Shown here piece by piece: positions 12,230 to 23,691 of a stretch of 64,000 nucleotides of DNA. The position numbers and the translations under genes were made by a program. The notes under the pieces were generated by a model. The model did not search any database, was not told the DNA's origin, and worked only from the letters and a program-made list of their open reading frames with translations. The DNA is from Salvia splendens. Lineage: Eukaryota; Streptophyta; Magnoliopsida; Lamiales; Lamiaceae. Numbering within the stretch: the first letter of the stretch is position 1; the number at the start of each line of letters is the position of its first letter. The stretch spans positions 7,938,501 through 8,002,500 of the forward strand of contig NC_056034.1 of assembly GCF_004379255.2 (NCBI RefSeq), in the 5' to 3' direction.

Positions 12230-14200
12230 AAGCATCAGCAGTAGCGCGGAATTCCCGGTGGAATTCCCAAAAACACTTCCTGCCATGTTATACGAACTTC
12301 CCACTGCACTGCCACGTCATAAGGAATTCCCACTACACAGTGGCGGACATCCCCAAGGACATCTCGAAGGACTTCCCACAATTAAAAAAATTCAAAAATT
12401 CAAAAACTAAACAATTTCCGGAAGTAAGAAATTTACGGAATTAAATAGTCGACACAAATACGGAGAAAATGCAATCACTTTATTTAAAAAAACATACTTC
12501 ATTATAAAAAAATACATAATTACTAAAAAATATTACATTATTAAAATAAAAACCGGCTTCTCACTCCTCGGATTCCCCGTCGCCGCCATCCCCCTTCGCC
12601 ATCACCGTCCGACATGTCTCCGAACCCCAAATCGCGCCGCATACTGTTGATGAGGGGTTTAAGCGACCGCTTGTAATGGGGGTCGGTCGATTGGGGCCAT
12701 TCAACCATTGCACGCAACAAGGTTTCATGTGCCGCGATGCGGGCGAATGAGGGGTTCTCGGGATCGTTTTGGGCGGGTGCTGCCGATTGGGCCTCGGCGG
12801 ATCCGCTGGTGCTTCCCCTTGCCATCCGCGCCGCGGACTTTTGCCCAACCGGGTGACGGCGGCGGGGCCGACGGTGTGGGTGTCGGGAACTCTGCCTCGG
12901 CGGGGGGGAGTTCCACGGAACCGACACTGCTACTGTACTCTCCGGAGTCGCTGATCTTCGTCCGCTTCGGCCAGCCAGATTCAACACCCGCAGTGAACTT
13001 GGCCGAAGACTGCACCACAAGATACACCGCCCAATATTTGAATCCCCCAAGCCCAACTGAGTGTCGGGGAACTGCTGATGAGACAGAAGCTTCACATCCT
13101 CGGCAGATATGCCGCTGGTTGCCGATCGGAGGTTGCTTGTGTAAATACCTGCAAATCGGTTGAGCTGCCTCTTCAGCCGATCCCACTGTTTCCGGCATTG
13201 CTGGAGGTAGCTTTGGCTAACGCGCCACCACATCCGGTCGATGTGCTGGTTCGCCCCGACTTAAGGATCCTCCACTACACTGATCCACGGGTTCGCCAGC
13301 GCGACGCACTCGTCCATGATTCAGACGGTCCTCCTGTTCCCGATGGATCCCTCCCCCACCTTAGCGGCCCCCTCCTCACCAACGTACATTGGGACGCCCC
13401 GTCCCCTGCCCCTCATCCGCCCTGTCCTCCCCTTCCTCACTGTCGCCTGTGTTGCGTCGGTGGGAGAATCCCGGATCAGAGAAAGCCCCAACTCCTCGAG
13501 CGAGAACGTGTCATTGCCAGTGAACTGAGTCTCGAGAGGAGAACTCGTCGGGTTGTCCGTCGACAGTAAATCCATATAGGGCCGATAGACGTTGTCCACC
13601 GGCGATTGGGGGACCCCCCTGCCTACTCCCCCCGCAACGACATGCGATCCCTACATCATCCCGGGCATCATCATCCCCGGCATTTGGGGCATCATTCCCG
13701 ACATTCCGGGCATCATCCTCGGCATTCCGGCACTCACCCCGGGCATCTGGGGCATTATCCCATACCACTGCGGGTACATGTTGTAGTACCCGGGCATCAT
13801 TCCCGATGACGTTTGAGATTAGGGCATCATCCCCGGCATTCTGGCACTCCCGCCGACGGGAAAATAAGGCGCCGGTGACTCGCTAGTGGCGGGGGAATCG
13901 CTATCGTGGTGCTCCATTGTTCTTCGTGATGAAATGAAGTTCAACGGGACGTATTTATAGAACTTTTTTTTAAAAAAAACATTTAATGCAATAAACAGGA
14001 ATTCTGCGCGGACGTTCGTGGGAGTCAACGCAATGGCGGACGTCCGCGCGGTGTCGCGACGGAATTCCGTGTAAACGCCGCGGAACTACGGTGTCCTCGG
14101 CGGAATTCCGTATCCGTGCCTACCATACACAATGACGGATGTCCGCTGTGGAATTTCGGCCCTCCGGTCGGAATTCAGTATCCGTGCCTACCATTGCCTT
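12230..14200 (-). mobile_element. Non-autonomous Harbinger element carrying only ORF1
   Basis: About 2.0 kb flanked by TTA at 12227-12229 and 14201-14203. Short inverted ends (AAGCATCAGCAGTAG versus complement of AAGGCAATGGTAGG) are imperfect. Both subterminal zones are built from CGGAATTCC-type repeats (12245-12330 and about 14050-14180). Its only coding content is a decayed minus-strand ORF1; there is no transposase. The flanking element at 14261 and the one at 15055 belong to the same broad family. Confidence 0.65.
12541..13917 (-). pseudogene. Harbinger ORF1 (Myb/SANT-like, 'NAM-associated' C-terminus), frameshifted
   Basis: Minus-strand remains start near MEHHDSDSPATSES (13917), pass through a Met/Pro/Gly-rich low-complexity stretch, then the segment with FTGNDTFSLEELGLSLIRD (about 13525-13460), and finally the SANT-like region WWRVSQSYLQQCRKQWDRLK (about 13230). 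The C-terminus (ETLLRAMVEWPQS..MRRDLGFGD) ends near 12543. The pieces lie in different frames, so several indels have broken it. Plant PIF/Harbinger ORF1 proteins of this kind are often misannotated as 'glutathione S-transferase T3-like'. They bind DNA or assist nuclear import of the transposase. Confidence 0.7.
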
Positions 14201-14260
14201 TTATAGAATGAGGCAATGAGTACGTGGGTCATGCGTTTCCGTGGGAAAACACCTGATTAA

Positions 14261-14925
14261 GAGCATCCACAATAAGAATAGCCCAGCCATAGCCTAGCCA
14301 CAAACTCATCCTGCCACATCATCAACACTAAAAATCCTCCTGCCACATCATCAAAACAAGTAAATAGCCCAGCAATAGCCTAACAATAGCCTAGCCACAT
14401 CACTCAAAATTATATAAAATAAATAATTAACAATCACACAAAATACGGAATTAAATTTACGACACAGATACGGGAAAATTCAATTACATTATTAAAATTA
14501 AAAAGTACATTAATTAAAAAATTACATTAATTAAAAAAACAACATTAATTAAAAAAAACCCCGCCTCCGTCTCACTCCTCGTCGCCTCCGTTGTCGTCGC
14601 CCCCCAGCCGTGCCGCGGTGGCATACATATCGGCTCGCATGCTCACGAGCATTGCGTGAAGAAAACTCTTCTTCTCGGGGTCAATTGCCGTCTTCCAATC
14701 GGCTAAGGTCTTGGCCATCTGAGCCCGCGTTTGTTGACGAGCGAAGAAGGCGAGATCGGCTGTCGACTGACCAACAGGGGGGATGCCGACTGGACCTCCT
14801 AGGACTTCCAGCGACCCCCCTCGATTCCCGTTGCGCCCGCCTTTGACCAGCCGGGCGAGTTCGGCGAGCGAACGATAGAGGCCAAGACGCTTGTGTGTTG
14901 CATCGTAGACTAAAGAAAGGGAAAT
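14261..14925 (-). mobile_element. Truncated Harbinger-type element with ORF1 C-terminus
   Basis: The left end GAGCATCCACAATAAGAATAG follows TTA/TAA and closely matches the left end of the element at 1209, including the downstream phrases 'agccatagcctagccac' and 'acaatcacac..atacggaatta'. A minus-strand frame without an ATG runs from about 14922 to a TGA at 14572-14574, some 117 codons, with KRLGLYRSLAELARL near its start and QTRAQMAKTLADWKTAID later. This is the C-terminus of an ORF1 protein. No right terminus or matching TTA is seen, so the element looks truncated near 14925. Confidence 0.6.
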
Positions 14926-15054
14926 TTGGTCATTGTAGCAACGTCACAAGCGAGATTTCATACTCATTACGAAACAATATTTTATCCTAGGCCGAGATCA
15001 TACTATTACTACATAACTTAATTTTTTATCAATCACTTCAACCAAACACCATTA

Positions 15055-16728
15055 GGGCACCCGCAATGGGGCGTCCGATGGCATGCCCGATGGCGTCCAT
15101 CGTCCTCGGGCACGGACGATGCCCATATTGTGGGTGTCCGCCATCGTCCGCGCCCTAAGTCCGCGCCCGATGCATCGTCCGCGCTCTACGTCACGGACGA
15201 TGGCCTATCGTCCGCGCCAATGTGGGCTCGGCGGACGATGGCGCGGACGATAGGCCATCGTCTGCGACATCGGGCGCCCCATTGCGGGATCGGCGGATGA
15301 TGGCACGCGTTTTTGATTTTTTGTATAAATACCCCTACCACACCTTCATTTGTAACGTTTCATTTCACGATTTCACTCTCGAAACTCATATTTTTATTAT
15401 TACAACGAAATAGATTCAAGTCCCAAGAGTCCGATGTTTGGCGAGGCGCGTTGGCCGGGTACAGAACCCGCCGAATATCGGTCGTTCTACGCCAACACGC
15501 AGTACGATCCCGAATTCAGCACGGAACCGTATGGTTTGTCTGACATGGAGCCGTCACCAAACCGACCCGTCGCCCCCTCCCGCCGCGCCTCCGCCGAGGC
15601 CGCCCCCGCCGCTGACGCCACCCCTTCCACCCCCGCCAAAAAGAAGCGAACCCGGCACCGCGCGCAGAAGTTGCCACCTCCGGGAAATTGTAAAGAGTAC
15701 GCCCCCGGCCGTACGAACTACCAGCCGGAAGAAACCCTCATATTGGCGAGGTGTTGGGTGGACATATCGGAGGACCCGATATTCGCGAACAACTAGAGGC
15801 AGGTGGCGTACTAGGAGCGCATTGCCGAGCGCTACAATGCAGCGAAGCCGCCGAGCGCGTACAAGCGCCAACGGGAGCAGCTCCGCAAGCACTGGGACCA
15901 GGTGAATAAGCAAATCAACCTGTTCTCGTCGGAGTACGAGAAGTGCGCGAGGGAGCAGGGGAGCGGCGAGAGCTTGAGTGACGTGCGCTCCAAAGCGTTG
16001 TTGTCGTACCAGTCCCTGTACGGCGAGTTCAAGCACGAGGTCATCTGGGCGCTCTTGAGGGACAAACAGAAGTTCCAAGGCGTGATTCTGTACACCGGGG
16101 CGACAAAGAGGACGAAGACCACCGAAGCTGATGGTTACACGAGCAGCGAAAGCGGAACTCGTCCGGTGGATCTCAACCGGACGTATGAGGACATTGAGAG
16201 TTCCAGCACACCGATGTCCTCCCTGCGTCCCATAGGCGTCAAGGCTGCGAAGGCCAAGGGGAAGGCGGCGGCGACATCATCCTCGACCGCCGCCGCCCCC
16301 ATTGCCGATCGCGGTCCCGCTCCCGACCCCGAACCTGACGTCCGCCGCGTATGAGCAGTTGGCAGCAACCTCGATGGCGAAGACATTGTTGTAGACGCAC
16401 AAGGCCCTCAAGAAGTGTACGGACCTCGCCGAAGCCGAATATCTCCGGGGGGGCTGCGCCGGAAGTTGGGAATTGCGTAAATTAGCCAACTTGAATCGTG
16501 TAACTTTTGTTTAATGAATGCAAACTTCGCCTGTTTTTAGTTAATCGTTGTGTTTTTTAATTTAGTTTGCATTACATATTTGAAAACATTTAAATTAATT
16601 AACAAAACAATAGTATATCATATATGGCGCGCCTTAGGGCGTCCCATTGCAGGTGGGGGGTAGGAGGATAAAACTGATGACGTGGCACGCCATAGGGCGC
16701 ACCTTAGGGCGCTCCATTGCTAATGGCC
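15055..16728 (+). mobile_element. Harbinger-type element with TTA duplication carrying ORF1 only
   Basis: Flanked by TTA at 15052-15054 and 16729-16731. The inverted ends match imperfectly (GGGCACCCGCAATGGGGCG on the left, complement of GGCCATTAGCAATGGAGCG on the right). The left subterminal block (15060-15300) is a dense array of CGATGG / CCATCG words (for example GGCGGACGATGGCGCGGACG). A TATAAATA at 15324-15331 precedes the gene. The element has no transposase. Confidence 0.75.
15434..16450 (+). pseudogene. Harbinger ORF1 protein (SANT/trihelix-like), nonsense mutations
   Basis: The reading frame begins MFGEARWPGTEP, about 105 bp after a TATA box. A Pro/Ala-rich linker and a basic patch (KKKRTRHRAQK) come next, followed by the SANT-like block NYQPEETLILARCWVDISEDP. 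Two in-frame TAG codons (15794-15796 and 15812-15814) interrupt it where family members keep coding sequence. The same frame then continues through RIAERYNAAKPPSAYKRQRE, DQVNKQINLFSSEYEKC and DVRSKALLSYQSLYGEFKHE to a stop at 16352-16354. Further recognisable C-terminal codons in another frame (AALKK-type segment near 16405) show a frameshift. It is therefore inactive as a protein gene. Confidence 0.7.
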
Positions 16729-16731
16729 TTA

Positions 16732-18172
16732 TAACACTGTTTGACTAAGATTATTTATCCAATGTAGGCCTAATATCATGGAATATATCAAACACATTAA
16801 GGGCGTGTTTTATTGCATGGATTGGATATAATATGATAAATAATTTGAGATAAAATTTTCAGGTCAAAGGCAGGATAGTGCATGGATAAGGTTTTTATGA
16901 CGTTGTTTTGTAGATTGGATTATTTTTAAGGTTAAGGTATGTACAAGATGTACTATAACTATTCATCAAGATCGTCCCTGCAATTCATCTATGATTCTAT
17001 TTTCCAACCCAAACTTCATCAAGGATCGTATATTCTCCAGAAATCAATAAAATTCACCAAAAAAAAACCATAAAAATTACTAAGAACGAATGAATAAGCA
17101 TAGAACTTAGATAAATTAATTCATAAAAAATTAACATAGAAGTCAAATATAACAAGTAATGCTGAAAAATCGATGCAAATATAGATACAATTTTTTAGCA
17201 AGAATTAGATAAGGGCCGCCTGCTCGAAGATGATATGGCGCAAAGGTTGCAGATTACGTTGGAGAGCCTCGCATAGAGAAGAAAATGGAGGGGAGTAAGG
17301 AGGCTGGAATCTCCTTTGGAAATTCATCACAGCCGGATTTTGCAAATTCGCTGGTCACCGCCGCTACTATCGCCTGGTAGCGAACGACGGTGTCCATGGT
17401 AGCTAGACAGCCATTTCGGTGACCAATTTGAGAATGAAACCCAGAAAATCGACTCACACACTCGGGAACGAACCCAGGAAATTTTTAGAGCAACAGTCGC
17501 CACCACTATAGTCTGGACACAAACGACGGCGGATGAGGCATGAACGACGGCCGCTGATTCGCGGGGATCTACAACTTGGTGGTCGAGGCGCATCACCGCC
17601 ACTAGCGGCGGCCATGGCACGGATGAAGGCGAGGGAGATAATAAGGAGAGAGGGTTGCTCGAGATCAAGAGCAAATAGAGAGATCCAACGCAGAAGTAGC
17701 AGGCTATGGCGGAGACCTCATTGGAAGAGAAAGGAGGAAAGAGAAAAGGGAAGGATGAAAGAGAAAGGGGTAGGAGGGGAAACCTGCTGAAACAGTGCAT
17801 AAACCCACAAAATTTTTGAGATTAATTAACTAAGCCCAATAGTGAAAAATAGCACTATTCACACGGGCCTGGCGGCCGCCGCTTTTTTTTTTTTTTTTTG
17901 GCTTTGGGTTGCATTTATCCAAGCTACAAAACAGAGGATTAACCCATATAATAAACATTTTTCATGAAAATCCAGTCTATAAAACAGAATAATTGTATAT
18001 GGAACATACTGTAGCTAAAGTGACGTAGAAAAGCATGTTTCATTTTCAAATTGACTTTTAGTTAGCACGCCATGACGTCTAGTTCAATGCCCATCTCATA
18101 GGCCACAAAATTCTAGTTCAAAATTAGACATCGGTTGCACATGTTATTGTATCATAATAATAATAGGAGTGA

Positions 18173-18262
<90 letters not shown>

Positions 18263-18520
18263 ACACGCGTGTAAAGTACTAGTGCCAATAAATATGTATG
18301 AAGCTTTTTATTACAACTAAGAAAATAAAAATAAAATATTTTGAAAAAAACGATCCCTTCCTTTTTTTCTAAAAAATACTACTACGCCAGTTCTCTGCTC
18401 TCTTGGGAGAGAAAATGTTTACTCAGTTTAAATAATCTCTCTGATACAGACAGTATTAATTAGTAGTTAATTAATTCATATCGCCAATACAGTGATTGCT
18501 GAGAAGAGTTCTTCTAAGTT
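16732..18520. other. Intergenic interval with a possible degenerate TIR element and a TTA microsatellite
   Basis: Two features stand out. First, 16798-17943 is bordered by TTAA-like sequence and by imperfect inverted ends (TGTTTTATTGCATGGAT near 16807; complement of TGTTTTGTAGCTTGGAT near 17930). It encloses a GC-rich block (17320-17800) that looks like a captured gene 5' region. Second, the microsatellite at 18173-18261. No complete gene is recognised. Confidence 0.35.
18173..18261. repeat. (TTA)n microsatellite, about 29 units
   Basis: An uninterrupted trinucleotide run of roughly 88 bp, directly readable. Likely polymorphic. It lies about 265 bp upstream of the Copia element and outside any gene. 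Confidence 0.95.
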
Positions 18521-18525
18521 ATTTA

Positions 18526-19634
18526 TGTAAAAATCATGGATTAAATATGCCCGGTCAATGGATTTTGACCAAATAATAAATGTGACGAGACATTTAATTT
18601 TGTGAAATTAAATGACATAGCGTCGATCTACATTTTACGTAGGTAAATGTAGTATATTCACTTTCTCAAATCCGATTTCCGGTGAGTGAGAAATAGTAGA
18701 TTAAAGTTGGGCATAATTAGCTTTTAATTAAAGCTTGGAGATGGAGCTTAGGGAATAATTAACTAGTGTTAATTATCCCACATTGGAGGATTAACACATC
18801 TTTAATGTGTATAAATTAAGTGACTTTATGTTACTTAATAATTATAGTGGACCAAGATGGGTGAAAGAGCCCACATGCGCGCACACGCGCGCGCCGCCGC
18901 CGCCGCCCGCCCGCCCGTGCCCGAGCCCGTGCTCGCGCTCGCGCTCGCGGGCCTCGGGCCCGATCTCGATCTCGATCTCGATCTTGGACTTGGACTTGGA
19001 CTTGGACTTGGACTTGGACTTGGACTTGGTCTTTGGGCTTGGTGCTTGGCCCAAACTATTCTTTTTGGACCACCGCCGAGTCAGCAATCCAAGTGGCTTG
19101 ACACGTCGTCAAGCGAGGCACAGTCACGGTTGCCACGTGAGAAATCCACACGCTCCACACACGGGTGGCACATTCCAGCCACACGCCTGTAACCGACGTC
19201 GGTTACGTTTTTGCCATGATGAGCCTTCAATGGCTGGTTGACCCTGCATGGTGGTTGGCCTATAAATAGGCTAGCCATACCACTGCATTAGGACATACAT
19301 ATCTACAAGCATCTGCATAAGCTCTCTCCCTCTCTCTGCATTGTCCTTCTGTCGAAGCTCTGCCCTCTCCTTCATCCAGTTCGCCGGAGCTCTACTGATT
19401 GCGGTGCTGCATCAATAGAGACGTAGCCGTTTTACCTTTGGGGACGACACGCCAAACCGAAGAGCACTACCGGGGCGTATCTCGTCTTGCGGGAAGAGGC
19501 CTCCTCGACTCGGCTTTCATACTGGTTTAGTTGTTTCGATTTCTATTGTAATTTCTTTAGTTCAGTTTCTCCTTTTCTTTCTTTTGGGTTGTATTACGCC
19601 CGGTTTTGTTATCTTGTAATCCCAGAAACCAACA
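18526..19634 (+). repeat. 5' LTR of Copia 1
   Basis: A 1109-bp repeat starting TGTAAAAATC and ending AACCAACA. U3 holds a CpG-rich tract (18875-18960) and an array of GATCTC hexamers followed by TGGACT hexamers (18961-19030). The promoter TATAAATA is at 19261-19268. A CT-rich likely transcript leader follows at 19320-19340. Confidence 0.93.
19261..19268 (+). promoter_or_regulatory. TATA box in 5' LTR
   Basis: TATAAATA in a well-formed context (GGCCTATAAATAGGC). The copy in the 3' LTR is at 25566-25573. It should drive the genomic RNA of the element. Confidence 0.65.
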
Positions 19635-19636
19635 AT

Positions 19637-19650
19637 CGCAAGACGAGATA
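19637..19650 (+). other. Primer-site region complementary to the element's own LTR
   Basis: Two bases after the 5' LTR, where a tRNA primer site is expected, CGCAAGACGAGATA is the exact reverse complement of TATCTCGTCTTGCG at 19478-19491 in the same LTR (and the corresponding 3' LTR site near 25783-25796). It does not start with TGG as tRNA 3'-end sites do. A self-annealing or self-priming role is inferred. Confidence 0.5.
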
Positions 19651-19722
19651 ACTTGCCTTTGAAGGAATTTGAACTTCTAAACTGAACTAAAACTTCCGAA
19701 ACATTAACACCTTTTGCTGGAG

Positions 19723-22700
19723 ATGTCGACGGAATCCAACACTGCTGCTGCCAACTCCACCGCCGCCATTCCCTCCACCATGGCGACCACTGGACCGGTC
19801 AACACTTCATCGATTCCCTCGATGATGCCAACTCCCGGCTTCCCAGCCGCTTCATCCTCTGTCCCTTGGGTTTGGGACAACCCCTTCGGGGCGTCCACTG
19901 GTTCCACCTTTGGTGGTTCGGTTGGTTCCACTTTTAGTGGTTCCTTCGGATCCTTTAATGGATCGAGTGTTGGTGCCTTCGGGCTCAATACTGGTGTTGG
20001 ATCTTCCGGGATCAACACGAATGTGGGGGGCACTATGCCCAACACGAATGTGGGGGGCACTATGCCCAACACGAATGTGGGGGGCACTATGCCCAACACG
20101 AACATGAATGGTGGGGGCTCTATGCCCAACCATGTTGTTGGCTCCTTCGGGGGCAACGGAATTGGTTCCTTCCAAGGACCAAGCGCGGCACCTTTGGCAC
20201 CAAGAATGATGCCACCTGCCGAGAAGCCACCAAAGTTTGGAGGATCTGACTTCAAGCGGTGGTACCAGAAGATGTTGTTCTACTTGACAACATTGGGCGT
20301 CGCCAACTTCCTCACGGAGAACGAGCCGCCCGCACCAAGCGACCAAGAGACTAGGCTCGAAGTCATGGCAGATTATGAAGCTTGGAGGAAAGGAGATTAC
20401 CTTTGTAAAAATTTCATTCTAAGTGCTTTAGATGATAGTTTGTACAATGTATACTCCAATGTAACCACATCTAAACAAATGTGGGAAAACCTAGAAAAGA
20501 AGTATAGCATAGATAATGCTGCTGGGACGGAACAAGTTGTAGCATCCAAGTTTATGGACTACAAAATGGTCGACTCTCGACCCGTCATGGAGCAAGTCCA
20601 AGAGCTCCAAATGATCATCCACTCATTAGTGGCTGAAGGGATGACCTTGCCCGATAAATTCCTAAGGTGCACGATCATTGACAAGCTCCCTCCAAGTTGG
20701 AAGGACTTCAAGAGTTATCTCAAGCACAAGCGAAAGCAGATGACCCTTGAAGACTTGATCGTGAAGTTGCGCATTGAGGCCGACGTGCGCAAAAGTGATC
20801 AGAAGGCTAAAGGCTTCACCCCAAATGAAGCCAAAGCCAACCTGTTGGAGCGGGGCGGTCCCTCCAACAAACGCCCTCGCCCAAACCGTCCAAATGACAA
20901 AGGGAAGGGAAAGCAGCCTTCAAGGAAGTTTGAAGGCGACTGCTACAAATGTGGCAAACCGGGCCACTTTGCCAAAGACTGCCGCAGCAAGAAGAAGAAG
21001 CCGGCAGCCCACGTCGTTGAGAAGGAGTTCAAGGACTGGGATAAGAACGACCTCATTGCAGTGGTCACTGAAGAGGTTAACCTTGTTGATAACAAGGGAG
21101 GCTGGTACATCGACACCGGCGCTACTGCTCATGTTTGCTCCGACAGGAGCAAGTTTGCTTCCTACACTGCTGTTGAAGGGAGGAAGATCAACATGGGGAA
21201 TCAAGCATCGTCCGAAGTCCTCGGCGTTGGCAACGTGATTCTCATGATGACGTCTGGCCTAACTATCACTTTGAAGGATGTGCTGCATGTCCCGGACATC
21301 CGCAAGAACCTAGTGTCAGGATCAATACTAGTTAATAAAGGGTTTAAACTTGTATTTGAGTCCGATAGGTTTGTCTTGTATAAGTTTGGAAAATCCATCG
21401 GAAAAGGTTATGTAACTGATGGGCTTTTCAAGCTTAGTGTAGCAACTCGAAGTGTTGCAAAGCCATTGGCTAATAATAATAAAGCATCTACTTCCTCTTA
21501 CTTGACTGAGTGTTCAAATTTGTGGCATTGTAGATTGGGACATGTAAATTCAAAAGCCATTAAAAGATTAGTAAATTTAGATTTACTAAAGGCTAATGAA
21601 TTGGATATCCAAGATAAATGTGAAATTTGTCTTGAAGCAAAAATGACTAAGTTGCCGTTTCACTCGGTTGAACGAAGCACAAAACCCCTTGAATTAATTC
21701 ACACGGATGTATGTGATTTAAAGATGGTGCAAACTAGAGGTGGTAAAAAGTATTTTATCACTTTCATAGATGATTGCACAAGATATTGCTACATTTATCT
21801 TTTAAAAGGCAAAGATGAAGCAATAGAGGCGTTCAAAAATTATAAGAACGAAGTTGAGAATCAACTTGGTTGTAAAATCAAAATGATTCGAAGCGATAGA
21901 GGAGGCGAATATGTAGCCCCGTTTGAGGAGTTATGCAACGCAAGTGGTATAATTCATCAAACAACTGCTCCATATTCACCACAATCTAATGGTGTTGCAG
22001 AACGCAAGAATCGAACTCTAAAAGAGATGATGAATGCACTGCTACTCAGTTCAGGATTACCACATAACATGTGGGGGGAAGCTGTTTTGACAGCAAACTA
22101 TATCTTGAATAAAATCTCTCTCAAAGGAAAAGATGTTACTCCTTATGAGTTGTGGAAGGGAAGGAAGCCATCCTACAAATACCTCAAAGTGTGGGGGTGT
22201 TTGGCAAAGGTGATGGTTCCTCCGCCCAAAGAAGTTACAATCGGACCTAAGACGGTTGATTGCATCTTCATTGGATATGCACTTAACAGTAGTGCATATC
22301 GATTTGTTGTTCACAAGTCTGAAATATCGACTACCACAGTAGGAACAACAATTGAGTCGAGGAATGCTGTATTTCTCGAAAATACCTTTCCTTGCAAAGA
22401 TAAGGAAAAAGTATCAACCAATTCTGAGACAAGAATTGAAGAAGCCACTAGTTCTAAACAAGTGGAAGAAGAAGCCACTAGTTCTAAATCAACAGATGCG
22501 GAACCTGAATCGCGCAAGCGTGCAAGGCCCGATCCAAAAGATACAGTACTAAGACGTGGTAATAGAGTCAGAACACCAAAAACTTTTGGTCCTGACTACA
22601 TTGCTTTCATGTTGGATGAAGAACCAACATCGATAAAAGTAGCCTTTGCTGGCCCAGACGGGCTGCATTGGAGAGAAGCTGTTCAAAGCGAAATTGATTC

Positions 22701-23691
22701 AATTTTGCTAAACCACACATGGGTGTTGGTTGATTTGCCCGAAGGTGCTAAACCTTTAGGATGCAAATGGGTTCTTAAAAGAAAGTTTAAGGCCGATGGA
22801 ACAGTTGATAAGTATAAAGCCCGATTAGTAGTAAAGGGTTTTAAACATAAAGAAGGACATGACTTCTTCGATACCTATTCACCTGTAACAAGGATTACAT
22901 CTATACGAGTGCTTCTCGCTATTGCTGCATTGCACAATCTTGAGATTCATCAAATGGATGTAAAGACCGCGTTTCTAAATGGTGAACTAGAAGATGAAAT
23001 CTATATGGAACAACCCGAAGGGTTTGTAGTACCTGGACAAGAGAAAAAGGTATGCAAGCTCGTGAAATCCCTATATGGATTGAAACAAGCGCCATTGCAA
23101 TGGCACTTGAAGTTTGATAATGTGATGTTATCAAATGGGTTTAAAATCAACGAGTGCGACAAATGTGTCTACATCAAGAGCACTAATAACGGTCATGTTA
23201 TAGTGTGTCTCTACGTTGATGATATGTTAATCTTGGGTAGCAACACTCAAGTAATTAACGATACAAAGGCCATGTTAAAGAGAAACTTTGACATGAAAGA
23301 CATGGGTCTAGCCGATGTAATTCTTGGAATGAAGATTCTAAGAACGAATGATGGAATCATCTTAACACAATCACATTATGTTGAGAAGATATTGAATAAA
23401 TTCAAAGCCTATGATGGCGCGCCGGTTAAGACTCCAATTGAACTCGACGTTCACTTGAGCAAAAACAAAGGCGAGCCCGTTGCACAAGAAGAGTATGCAC
23501 GGGTCATCGGGTGCATTATGTACTTGACTAATTGCACTCGACCTGACATTGCTTGTGCCGTGAACAAGTTAAGTCGTTACACGAGCAATCCAAGCAAAGA
23601 GCATTGGAGAGCTCTTGTGAGGGTTTTGAGATATTTAAAAACACACTCAAAATCTTGGGCTACACTTCTCGAGATATCCCCCGGTACTTGA
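19723..23691 (+). CDS. Copia 1 Gag-Pol polyprotein, ends early by frameshift
   Basis: A 1322-aa frame starting [12 protein letters not shown]. The N-terminal 150 residues are Ser/Thr/Gly/Asn-rich and hold three tandem NTNVGGTMP repeats. The gag core follows ([21 protein letters not shown], about 170-360), then a CCHC zinc knuckle [14 protein letters not shown] (407-420) and the protease motif [12 protein letters not shown] (Asp near 464). Next are the integrase zinc-binding region ([14 protein letters not shown], about 600-650), the integrase core ([33 protein letters not shown]) and reverse transcriptase ([26 protein letters not shown] with Asp-Asp near 1165). The frame ends at a TGA just inside the RNase H region, because one extra A in the A5 run at about 23636-23640 shifts it. 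Otherwise the protein looks complete. Confidence 0.93.
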   Translation: MSTESNTAAANSTAAIPSTMATTGPVNTSSIPSMMPTPGFPAASSSVPWVWDNPFGASTGSTFGGSVGSTFSGSFGSFNGSSVGAFGLNTGVGSSGINTNVGGTMPNTNVGGTMPNTNVGGTMPNTNMNGGGSMPNHVVGSFGGNGIGSFQGPSAAPLAPRMMPPAEKPPKFGGSDFKRWYQKMLFYLTTLGVANFLTENEPPAPSDQETRLEVMADYEAWRKGDYLCKNFILSALDDSLYNVYSNVTTSKQMWENLEKKYSIDNAAGTEQVVASKFMDYKMVDSRPVMEQVQELQMIIHSLVAEGMTLPDKFLRCTIIDKLPPSWKDFKSYLKHKRKQMTLEDLIVKLRIEADVRKSDQKAKGFTPNEAKANLLERGGPSNKRPRPNRPNDKGKGKQPSRKFEGDCYKCGKPGHFAKDCRSKKKKPAAHVVEKEFKDWDKNDLIAVVTEEVNLVDNKGGWYIDTGATAHVCSDRSKFASYTAVEGRKINMGNQASSEVLGVGNVILMMTSGLTITLKDVLHVPDIRKNLVSGSILVNKGFKLVFESDRFVLYKFGKSIGKGYVTDGLFKLSVATRSVAKPLANNNKASTSSYLTECSNLWHCRLGHVNSKAIKRLVNLDLLKANELDIQDKCEICLEAKMTKLPFHSVERSTKPLELIHTDVCDLKMVQTRGGKKYFITFIDDCTRYCYIYLLKGKDEAIEAFKNYKNEVENQLGCKIKMIRSDRGGEYVAPFEELCNASGIIHQTTAPYSPQSNGVAERKNRTLKEMMNALLLSSGLPHNMWGEAVLTANYILNKISLKGKDVTPYELWKGRKPSYKYLKVWGCLAKVMVPPPKEVTIGPKTVDCIFIGYALNSSAYRFVVHKSEISTTTVGTTIESRNAVFLENTFPCKDKEKVSTNSETRIEEATSSKQVEEEATSSKSTDAEPESRKRARPDPKDTVLRRGNRVRTPKTFGPDYIAFMLDEEPTSIKVAFAGPDGLHWREAVQSEIDSILLNHTWVLVDLPEGAKPLGCKWVLKRKFKADGTVDKYKARLVVKGFKHKEGHDFFDTYSPVTRITSIRVLLAIAALHNLEIHQMDVKTAFLNGELEDEIYMEQPEGFVVPGQEKKVCKLVKSLYGLKQAPLQWHLKFDNVMLSNGFKINECDKCVYIKSTNNGHVIVCLYVDDMLILGSNTQVINDTKAMLKRNFDMKDMGLADVILGMKILRTNDGIILTQSHYVEKILNKFKAYDGAPVKTPIELDVHLSKNKGEPVAQEEYARVIGCIMYLTNCTRPDIACAVNKLSRYTSNPSKEHWRALVRVLRYLKTHSKSWATLLEISPGT
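20011..20107 (+). repeat. 27-bp tandem repeat in Copia 1 gag
   Basis: Three near-identical copies of an in-frame 27-bp unit encode NTNVGGTMP, followed by a variant NMNGGGSMP. Because the unit is a multiple of three, copy number can change without breaking the frame. Confidence 0.85.

Noticed and set aside
12708..13569. Long plus-strand frames opposite the Harbinger ORF1
   Set aside because: Antisense shadows of a GC-rich coding sequence; only the minus strand shows SANT-like conservation.
18135..18320. Open frame with a long poly-Ile run
   Set aside because: It is only the translation of the TTA microsatellite.
18842..19241. Repetitive proteins with DLDLDL, SISISI or RSRSRS runs in both LTRs of Copia 1
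   Set aside because: These frames are by-products of the hexamer arrays in U3, upstream of the LTR TATA box, and differ between the two LTRs.
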